A DNA stretch of 8,180 nt, taken from Solirubrobacterales bacterium. Lineage in GTDB: Bacteria > Actinomycetota > Thermoleophilia > Solirubrobacterales > Solirubrobacteraceae. The translations under genes were made by a program, and so were the position numbers. The stretch lies in assembly GCA_017354065.1 (NCBI GenBank), contig JAFMRN010000099.1, positions 1 to 8,180 of the forward strand, given 5' to 3'. This document shows positions 1-5,209 of this stretch, one piece after another (the stretch's first letter is position 1; each line of letters begins with the position of its first letter). The notes under the pieces were generated by a model. That model was not told where the DNA came from. It ran no database searches and saw nothing but the letters and a program-made list of their open reading frames with translations.

Positions 1-20
1 CGGCGGGTCTGCAGGTCCAG

Positions 21-989
21 GTGAACGAGCAGGTCGTGACGGCCGCACGGCGGCGCCTGCTGTTGACCATCCCGCTGCTGATCGCCGCGATCGTCGCGCG
101 CCAGCTCGCCCTGGATCACATCGATCACCTGCACCGGCACACCCGCCTGCACCCCTACGGACACGGCTGGATCGTCGGCAAGACCCCGGTCCAGGTGGTC
201 GCGGTGCTGCTGGTGCTGGTGCTCGGCTGGCTGATCTCACGTGACGTCTCGCGGATCGTTCCGAGCCTGTTCCGGCGCATGGACCCGGCCACGGCAGGCA
301 CCGTCGAGTTCATCACGCGCTTTCTCGCGGTCGCCGCGACGGTGTTGGGCGCCCTGGCGGTCGCGGACGTGGCGCTGCCCGCGCTGGCCGTCGGCGGTGG
401 CTTCACCGCCGTCGTCCTCGGCCTCGCCGCCCAGCAGACGCTCGGGAACCTGTTTGCGGGCATGGTGCTGTTGTCCGCTCAACCGTTCCGACTCGGCGAG
501 CGGATCAGGCTCCAAGCCGGCGCGACCGGCGGCAAGCTCGACGGGGTGGTCAGCTCGCTCGGGCTGCTCTACACGACCCTGTCCCGCGGCAAGAACCAGA
601 TCATGATCCCCAACAACGTGGTGATCAACTCGGTCGTGATGCCGCTGCGCGAGCCCGCACCGCTGGACGTGCGGGTGCGCCTGAACGCGGGAGTGCGGCC
701 CAGCCACGTGGAAGCGCTGCTCCAAGCCCAGCTGGGGGAGGCCGGCCGCTCTGTGGACGTGCTCCTGGAGGAGCTCGACGGTGACCACGCGGTGATCAGC
801 GTGCAGGCCACGCCAGAGGACAGCTCTGACAGCGCGCGCCTGGCCGACTCGATCATCACCGCCCTGTCAGCCGTCACCGGCGAGCACCCGGTGGGAGGGG
901 GGCGTGAGCGCCCCTCCGCGTCCGAGCGCGCCGCCCGGCGCGAGGGAGCACAGACGACCGACCGGGTCAGGCGACCATCAGGCGCATGA
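21..989 (+). CDS. MscS-family mechanosensitive ion channel (5' end may lie outside window)
   Basis: Small-conductance mechanosensitive channels sit in the inner membrane and open under tension to release solutes on osmotic downshock. This 322-residue protein has hydrophobic segments at about residues 13-30, 57-72 and 98-116. A Gly/Ala-rich pore helix follows at about 122-152, with GGGFTAVVLGLAAQQTLGN and then QPFRLGE, the hallmark MscS pore-to-beta-domain junction. The beta domain follows, with the typical IMIPNNVV at 194-201. A loop between the first two segments is rich in histidine (six between residues 33 and 48). From about residue 289 the tail is low-complexity and charged, and its last codons overlap the oppositely oriented gene. 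The GTG start has no good ribosome site, and the frame stays open back to base 3 with no ATG/GTG/TTG, so the true start could lie upstream of the window. The family call is firm; gating and ion selectivity are unknown. Confidence 0.85.
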   Translation: MNEQVVTAARRRLLLTIPLLIAAIVARQLALDHIDHLHRHTRLHPYGHGWIVGKTPVQVVAVLLVLVLGWLISRDVSRIVPSLFRRMDPATAGTVEFITRFLAVAATVLGALAVADVALPALAVGGGFTAVVLGLAAQQTLGNLFAGMVLLSAQPFRLGERIRLQAGATGGKLDGVVSSLGLLYTTLSRGKNQIMIPNNVVINSVVMPLREPAPLDVRVRLNAGVRPSHVEALLQAQLGEAGRSVDVLLEELDGDHAVISVQATPEDSSDSARLADSIITALSAVTGEHPVGGGRERPSASERAARREGAQTTDRVRRPSGA

Positions 990-1482
990 TCGGAATCCGC
1001 CGGCCGATCGCGTCCGTCATCGCCTTGTAGTCGGCATACCCCGCATAGACCTTGGTGGCCAGCCCGTAGAGACGCTCGCGCTCGGCGGGGTCGGTGACCT
1101 CGGTCGCTGTGTAGCGCGCGGAGACGCCGTCGCGCTCGAGCAGGGCTTCGGGGTGGGCCACCAGGTTGTGGTACCAGGCCGGATGGCGCTCGCGCCCGAA
1201 ATTCGACGCGATCAGGATCACATCTGCGCCGTCAGTGAAGTACAGGACGGCGGCCTCGCGCGGCTCCCCGGACTTGGCACCCGTTGTGGTCAGCCGCACG
1301 CTGGGCATCATCAGGCCGGCCGAGTAGCGGCCGTGGGAGGCCTTCAACAACACCGGGTCGAGCTTCGTGGCGACGTTGATCGCGATGGCGCGACCGACCT
1401 TGGAGCGTATGAAGCTGTCATAGGCCCGGTACAAGGGCCCGCGCGGAGCGCTCGGATCAAACGGCGGGATCCCGGCGCTCAC
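967..1482 (-). CDS. Nitroreductase-family deazaflavin (F420)-dependent oxidoreductase, Ddn type
   Basis: A 171-residue protein of the Ddn/DUF385 fold, a group of small split-barrel enzymes that use the deazaflavin cofactor F420 to reduce quinones, nitro compounds or other substrates. Family features seen are LTTTGAKSGEPREAAVLYF at residues 64-82 (cofactor-binding strand and turn), the ILIASNFG stretch at 89-96, and RHPAWYHNLVAHPEA at 99-113. The length is normal for a family with a variable N-terminal helix. The start is GTG at 1480-1482, which overlaps the TGA of the upstream dehydrogenase by four bases (GTGA). That points to translational coupling and one transcript. The 3' end overlaps the facing channel gene by 23 bases. 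The substrate cannot be read from sequence. The pairing with an NAD(P)-dependent dehydrogenase suggests, by inference only, that both act on one small-molecule pathway. Confidence 0.85.
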   Translation of the reverse strand: MSAGIPPFDPSAPRGPLYRAYDSFIRSKVGRAIAINVATKLDPVLLKASHGRYSAGLMMPSVRLTTTGAKSGEPREAAVLYFTDGADVILIASNFGRERHPAWYHNLVAHPEALLERDGVSARYTATEVTDPAERERLYGLATKVYAGYADYKAMTDAIGRRIPIMRLMVA

Positions 1483-2282
1483 AGCGGGCGCTTGTCCGCC
1501 TGACCGGCTGTCATTGCATCAGCCAGGCCGTTACCGCCGGCGAGCGCCTGGAAGCGCCCCGAGATGCCCGGGGCGAGCGCGCCGATCTCCGTCGCGATCC
1601 GCAGTCCGAGCGGCGCCACAGCCAGCTCGGCGCGGTCACGGCGCACGGCCTTCAGCACGGCGTTGGCGACCTGTTCGGGCTTCGCCAGGCCGACACCGGG
1701 CGGCAGCTTCGCGCCGGAGTCATGGAACATGCCGGCGTCAGCGACGAAACCGGGCAGCACCACCGAGGCGGAGACCCCGCTGCCGCGGAGGTCCTCGCGG
1801 ATCGCGAGCGCAAACCCGCGCAGACCGAACTTCGTGGCGTTGTACAGGGAGGCGCCGGGGGAGGCGGCCTTGCCTGCCAGCGAGGAGACGAACACCAGGT
1901 GGCCGCTGCCGCGCTCAAGCATGCCGGGCAGGAGTGCCCGCGCGAGCGCGATCTGGGAGCGCAGGTTGACCTCAAGCAGCGTGTCGATCTCGCGCTGGTC
2001 GAGCTTGAAGATCCGGCCCGTCGCGGGCAGCGCCGCATTGGCCACGAGCACGTCGACGGCGCCGGCCCGCTCGGCCAGGGCAGCGACCTCTGCGCGGGAG
2101 GACAGGTCGGCGGCGATCGTCCGTGCCGACAGCTGTGCCGCGAGCGGCTCCAGCACCTCAACCCTCCGCCCGGACAGGGTCAGCTGCGCTCCGGCCGCCG
2201 CGAAGCCACGCGCGATGCTGTGCCCGAGCCCTCCGGTCGCGCCGGTGATCAGGACCTGTCCGTCAACGCGTGTCACCGGCAC
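1479..2282 (-). CDS. Short-chain dehydrogenase/reductase (classical SDR)
   Basis: A soluble NAD(P)-dependent oxidoreductase with a Rossmann fold, 267 residues from the first GTG, which is normal for classical SDRs. Motifs seen are the TGATGGLG nucleotide-binding loop at 13-20, SGRR at 37-40 (basic residues after beta-2, suggesting NADP preference), DLSS at 59-62, ANAA at 81-84 in place of the usual NNAG, the VNL Asn at 106, catalytic Ser at 133/134 in VSSLAG, and YNATK (Tyr147, Lys151). PGFV at 177-180 is the usual post-catalytic turn. It leads a two-gene unit with the Ddn-type enzyme. There are two candidate starts, GTG at 2282 and GTG at 2276. The second gives a protein beginning MTRVDGQ and fits a leaderless transcript from a possible minus-strand -10 (TATCGT at 2290-2285). 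Neither has a clear ribosome site. The substrate is unknown. Confidence 0.88.
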   Translation of the reverse strand: MPVTRVDGQVLITGATGGLGHSIARGFAAAGAQLTLSGRRVEVLEPLAAQLSARTIAADLSSRAEVAALAERAGAVDVLVANAALPATGRIFKLDQREIDTLLEVNLRSQIALARALLPGMLERGSGHLVFVSSLAGKAASPGASLYNATKFGLRGFALAIREDLRGSGVSASVVLPGFVADAGMFHDSGAKLPPGVGLAKPEQVANAVLKAVRRDRAELAVAPLGLRIATEIGALAPGISGRFQALAGGNGLADAMTAGQADKRPL

Positions 2283-2300
2283 GGACGATACTGGGCGCCG
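2283..2300. promoter_or_regulatory. Putative divergent, overlapping leaderless promoters
   Basis: Only 18 bases separate the divergent starts of the SDR gene and miaA. On the plus strand GATACT (2287-2292) resembles a -10 box and ends 8 bases before the miaA ATG. On the minus strand TATCGT (2290-2285) fits the actinobacterial TAnnnT -10 pattern and would place transcription start near the GTG at 2276. The two boxes share four base pairs. There is no purine-rich ribosome site ahead of either start, which agrees with leaderless mRNAs. I see no convincing -35 in either direction. This is pattern matching on short motifs, so it is tentative. Confidence 0.3.
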
Positions 2301-3194
2301 ATGCTTGATGTGGTTGCGATCTTCGGCCCGACCGGCGTCGGCAAGACGGCGGTCGCCATAGAGCTGGCCGCGCTGCTGCGCGAAGCGGGCGAGGATCCGG
2401 TCGCGGTGTCAGCCGACGCCCTGCAGATCTACAGGGGCCTGGAGGTACTGACCGGCGCCGCCGACGCGGCGGAGCAGTCCCGGCTCGAGCACCGCCTGCT
2501 GTCCTTTGTGCCGGTCAGCGACAGCTTCAGCGCCGGGCGCTACGCCCGGCTCGCCCACGACGAGATCGACCGGCTGCGCGCCGCCGGCCGCCGCCCGATA
2601 GTCGTCGGCGGCACCGGGCTGTACCTGCGCGCGGCCCTGACGGAGCTGGCGCTGAAGCCGCCGGTACCGCCCGAGGTACGCGCCCAGGTAAGGGCGCGGT
2701 TGCAACAGCACGGGCCGGAAGCGCTGCATGGTGAACTGAAGGCAGCGGCCCCAAAGGCCGCTGCCACGATCGCGCCGACCGACAGTCAGCGGATCACCCG
2801 TGCCCTGGAGCTGGTGGCGGTCGGCGAGGATCCGCAGGTTGGAGATCAGCTGTGGACCGAGCACACGCGGGTGCCGACGCGGCTGTTCGGGCTGACTCTG
2901 GAGCGGGAGCTGCTGCGTCAGCAGATCGACCGGCGTGTCGAGGCGATGTTGGAGGCGGGGGCATTAGAAGAGGTGCGGGCCGCCGCCGGGGCCGGGCCGA
3001 GCGCACGTAAGGCGGTCGGCTTCCAGGAGCTGCTGGACGGAGACGTGGCCCAGATGAAGACGCGCACCTGGCAGTACGCGCGGCGTCAGCTGACCTGGAT
3101 GCGGAAGCTGGCGAGCGTCCACCTGATCGATCTCAGCGAGCGGTCGCCGGCGGACGCTGCTGCCGCGATCGCCGCTAGCCTGCGCGCTCCATGA
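2301..3194 (+). CDS. miaA: tRNA dimethylallyltransferase (tRNA A37 isopentenyltransferase)
   Basis: Transfers a dimethylallyl group from DMAPP to N6 of A37 in tRNAs that read UNN codons, which stabilises codon-anticodon pairing. The protein has 297 residues, close to the usual ~300. It shows the P-loop GPTGVGKT at 9-16, SADALQIYRG at 37-46 with the family's catalytic Asp at 39, VGGTGLYLR at 102-110, DSQRITRALEL at 161-171, KAVGFQELL at 237-245 and YARRQLTWMRK at 259-269. Two departures from the common pattern are the usual DS(M/A) being DA and the following TAKP motif reading TGAA (51-54). The ATG at 2301 is chosen because the P-loop follows at the expected distance; a reading frame open further upstream is antisense to the SDR gene. 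The stop overlaps the dapF start as ATGA. miaA-dapF-hflX is a familiar actinobacterial order; miaB is not in the window. Confidence 0.93.
   Translation: MLDVVAIFGPTGVGKTAVAIELAALLREAGEDPVAVSADALQIYRGLEVLTGAADAAEQSRLEHRLLSFVPVSDSFSAGRYARLAHDEIDRLRAAGRRPIVVGGTGLYLRAALTELALKPPVPPEVRAQVRARLQQHGPEALHGELKAAAPKAAATIAPTDSQRITRALELVAVGEDPQVGDQLWTEHTRVPTRLFGLTLERELLRQQIDRRVEAMLEAGALEEVRAAAGAGPSARKAVGFQELLDGDVAQMKTRTWQYARRQLTWMRKLASVHLIDLSERSPADAAAAIAASLRAP
2532..2550 (+). repeat. Perfect inverted repeat (8-bp stem, 3-nt loop) inside miaA
   Basis: GCCGGGCG at 2532-2539 and its reverse complement CGCCCGGC at 2543-2550 flank a three-base loop. It lies in miaA codons 78-84 (Ala-Gly-Arg-Tyr-Ala-Arg) and has no U-run after it, so it does not look like an intrinsic terminator. 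It may be a by-product of GC-rich codon choice. Confidence 0.45.
2741..2765 (+). repeat. Perfect inverted repeat (10-bp stem, 5-nt loop) inside miaA
   Basis: GGCAGCGGCC at 2741-2750 and GGCCGCTGCC at 2756-2765 are exact reverse complements around the loop CCAAA. The stretch encodes the Ala-rich AAAPKAAA segment at about residues 148-155, just before the conserved DSQRITRALEL block. The predicted mRNA hairpin would be very stable, but no U-tract follows. Whether it has a role, such as a pause or mRNA stability element, cannot be told from one sequence. Confidence 0.5.
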
Positions 3195-4042
3195 AGTTCG
3201 AGAAGTGGCAAGCGCTGGGCAATGACTACGTGATCATCGAGTCGCGGGAGCTCGAATTCGAGCTGACAGAAGCGCGGATCCAGAAGCTGTGCGCGCCGCA
3301 TTTCGGCCTCGGCTCCGACGGGATCGTGCTGGTCTCTGCGACCGACACGCCCGGGTTCGTCGCCAACCTGCGGATCTTCAACCCCGACGGCTCGGAAGCG
3401 GAGCTGTCCGGCAACGGCGTGCGTGAAGCGGTGCTGTACCTGCGCAACAACGGCTGGACCGAGTCTCAGCAGTTCAGCGTCGAGACCGCCGCCGGTGAGA
3501 TCCGCCCGACCATCACCAGCGCAACGACCTGCACCGTCGACATGGGCCGCGCGCGGCTGAAGAGCGACGATTTCCCAAGCGGCGGGGAGGACGGGCGCGG
3601 TCAGCTGGAGGCTGACGGGCGCAGTTGGAGCTTCCAGCACGTGAAGATCGGCAACCCGCAGTGCTCGATCCGCGTGGCCGATGAGGCGGAACTGAAAGCG
3701 CTGGACCTGCCGGCAATCGGCGGCGGGATCGAGAAGCACGCGCTGTTCCCGAACCGCACGAACGTGTCCTGGTACACGCCGCTGGCGGACAACAAGATCC
3801 GCGCGCGGATCTTCGAGCGCGGTGTCGGTGAGGACCTGGCCAGCGGTACCGGCGGAACCGGCGCGGCGGTCGCGCACGTGCTGGCCGGCGGCGAGTCGCC
3901 CGTCACGGTCATCCTGGACGGCGGCGAGCTGGAGGTCGAGGTCGAGGAGGACCTGCACATCAACCTGAGTGGCTGGGCGAAGCCCGTCTATACCGGAACC
4001 CTGAGCAAAGAGCTGATTGAGGAGTTGCATGCAACCGTCTGA
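3191..4042 (+). CDS. dapF: Diaminopimelate epimerase homologue with Ser in place of both catalytic Cys
   Basis: DapF interconverts LL- and meso-diaminopimelate in the cytoplasm, feeding peptidoglycan and lysine. The protein has 283 residues, normal for the family, and starts with MKFEKWQALGNDYVII, a clear DapF N-terminus with Asn11. Substrate-contact positions are kept: Asn64 in IFNPDGSE, Gly74-Asn75, GNPQ at 154-157, Asn191, Glu209-Arg210 in FERGVGE, and Gly219-Thr220. The two catalytic cysteines, normally in the C-G-N-G and A-C-G-(S/T)-G motifs, are both serine here: Ser73 (codon TCC, 3407-3409) and Ser218 (codon AGC, 3842-3844). Other cysteines (34, 114, 158) are not at these sites. The ATG overlaps the miaA stop (ATGA), and the 3' end overlaps dapL by 14 bases. 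Intact frame, preserved binding site and linkage to dapL argue against decay. Family assignment is firm; epimerase activity is inferred and questionable. Confidence 0.88.
   Translation: MKFEKWQALGNDYVIIESRELEFELTEARIQKLCAPHFGLGSDGIVLVSATDTPGFVANLRIFNPDGSEAELSGNGVREAVLYLRNNGWTESQQFSVETAAGEIRPTITSATTCTVDMGRARLKSDDFPSGGEDGRGQLEADGRSWSFQHVKIGNPQCSIRVADEAELKALDLPAIGGGIEKHALFPNRTNVSWYTPLADNKIRARIFERGVGEDLASGTGGTGAAVAHVLAGGESPVTVILDGGELEVEVEEDLHINLSGWAKPVYTGTLSKELIEELHATV
4019..4024 (+). promoter_or_regulatory. Ribosome binding site that decides the dapL start
   Basis: GAGGAG lies inside the last codons of dapF, 4 bases before the ATG at 4029. It favours that ATG over the in-frame TTG at 4017, which it would overlap. 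It is the clearest Shine-Dalgarno sequence in the window. Confidence 0.6.
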
Positions 4043-5189
4043 GCGTCTGTCAAAGATCCCGCCGTACCTGTTCGCCGAGCTGGAGCGCAAGATCGCGGCG
4101 AAGAAGGCCGCCGGGGTCGACGTGATCTCACTCGGGATCGGGGATCCGGACATGGCGACCTACCCGCAGGTCGTCGCAGCCGTCCAGCAGGCCGTGGCCG
4201 ACGCCGGCACCCACCAGTACCCGTCCAACCGCGGCCGCGACGAGTTCCGTCAGGGGGTCGCCAAGTTCTATGAGCGTCGCTTCGGCGTGCAGCTCGACCC
4301 TGAGACCGAGGTCATGCCCGCGATCGGCGCCAAGGAGTGCATCTTCAACCTGAACCTCGCGTTCCTCGACCCCGGGGATGTCGCGCTGGCCTCCGATCCG
4401 GGGTATCCGGTCTACACCGGCGGCCCGACGCTGGTCGGCTCAGAAGCCGTGCTGCTGCCGCTGAAGGAGGACCTCGGCTTTGCCCCCGACCTCGACGCGG
4501 TTCCCGCTGAGACGCTGGCCAAGGCGAAGCTCCTGTACTTCAACTACCCGAACAACCCGACCGGCGCGGTGGTGCCCGACGGTTTCTTCGAGAAGGTCGT
4601 GGCGCTTTGTGAGGCCCACGACATCCTGGCCGTGTCTGACATGGCCTACAGCGAGACGACCTATGACGGCTATGTCGCCCCGTCGTTCCTCGCCACGCCC
4701 GGCGCCAAGGACGTCGGCGTAGAGGTCTTCTCCTGGTCCAAGGGCTACAACATGACCGGCTGGCGCGCCGCTGCGATCGTCGGCAACGCGGACGCCCTGA
4801 GCGCGTTCTGGAAGCTGAAGTCGAACATCGACTCGGGCCTGTTTGAGGCGATTCAGCTGGCTGCAGTACGCGCGCTGGAGCCCGACGTGGATGCCGAGGT
4901 CGCCAAGCAGAACGCGATCTACACGCGCCGGCGTGACCTGGTGGTCGACGCGCTCACCGCCGCCGGGGTGAAGGTCCAGAAGCCCAAGGGCACGATCTAT
5001 ATCTGGGCGCCGATCCCGGCGGGCTTTGACAGCTCGGCGGCCTACTGCGAGCACGTGCTGGAACAGGCCGGGGTTGTGATATCACCCGGCGGCTCCTACG
5101 GGGCCAGCGGCGAGGGCTACTTCCGGATCAGCCTGACAACCCCCGATGACCGGCTGCTTGAGGCCGTCGAGCGGATCCGGAAGCTCTGA
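4029..5189 (+). CDS. dapL: LL-diaminopimelate aminotransferase (class I/II PLP aminotransferase)
   Basis: DapL converts tetrahydrodipicolinate and glutamate directly to LL-diaminopimelate, bypassing the DapD/DapC/DapE acyl steps. From the ATG at 4029 the protein has 386 residues, typical of the family. Fold-type I aminotransferase features are LGIGDPD at 35-41, HQYPSNRGRDEFR at 62-74, DPGYPVYTGG at 123-132, NYPNNPTGAV at 172-181, SDMAYSE at 203-209 (Asp204 pairs with the PLP ring nitrogen), SWSKGYNMTGWR at 235-246 (Lys238 forms the Schiff base) and YFRISL at 364-369 (Arg366 binds substrate carboxylate). A GAGGAG site precedes the ATG. The gene overlaps dapF by 14 bases, so the two are surely co-transcribed. 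That position is the best argument for DapL over a general alanine/aspartate aminotransferase, which sequence alone does not exclude. Confidence 0.82.
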   Translation: MQPSERLSKIPPYLFAELERKIAAKKAAGVDVISLGIGDPDMATYPQVVAAVQQAVADAGTHQYPSNRGRDEFRQGVAKFYERRFGVQLDPETEVMPAIGAKECIFNLNLAFLDPGDVALASDPGYPVYTGGPTLVGSEAVLLPLKEDLGFAPDLDAVPAETLAKAKLLYFNYPNNPTGAVVPDGFFEKVVALCEAHDILAVSDMAYSETTYDGYVAPSFLATPGAKDVGVEVFSWSKGYNMTGWRAAAIVGNADALSAFWKLKSNIDSGLFEAIQLAAVRALEPDVDAEVAKQNAIYTRRRDLVVDALTAAGVKVQKPKGTIYIWAPIPAGFDSSAAYCEHVLEQAGVVISPGGSYGASGEGYFRISLTTPDDRLLEAVERIRKL

Positions 5190-5209
5190 CCCCAAGTAAT
5201 GTCTTATAG
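5190..5209 (+). promoter_or_regulatory. Putative leaderless promoter of hflX
   Basis: This 20-base gap is the only AT-rich island in the plus-strand block. TAATGT at 5197-5202 fits the actinobacterial -10 pattern TAnnnT, and 7 bases separate it from the ATG at 5210. A transcript starting at the usual distance would begin at or next to that ATG. No ribosome site is present, as expected for a leaderless mRNA. I see no good -35. Read-through from dapL is also possible. Confidence 0.45.

Noticed and set aside
912..946. GC-rich fold near the end of the channel gene as an intrinsic terminator
   Set aside because: The inner stem is only 6 bp, no U-run follows on either strand, and the region is coding.
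904..1503. A 199-residue plus-strand frame across the Ddn-type gene
   Set aside because: It is a shadow of the minus-strand oxidoreductase; low-complexity translation.
1722..2300. Upstream extension of the miaA reading frame
   Set aside because: The frame is open by chance across the antisense SDR gene; the MiaA P-loop lies at the normal distance from the ATG at 2301.
3191..4042. dapF as a pseudogene because both catalytic Cys are missing
   Set aside because: The frame is intact and full length, substrate-binding residues are conserved, both changes are conservative Ser codons, and the gene is tightly embedded in a coupled operon.
3086..4153. A 355-residue open frame on the minus strand across dapF
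   Set aside because: It is fully antisense to dapF, which has clear family motifs. Its translation is a His/Arg/Ala-rich composition typical of GC-driven shadow frames and has no recognisable domain.
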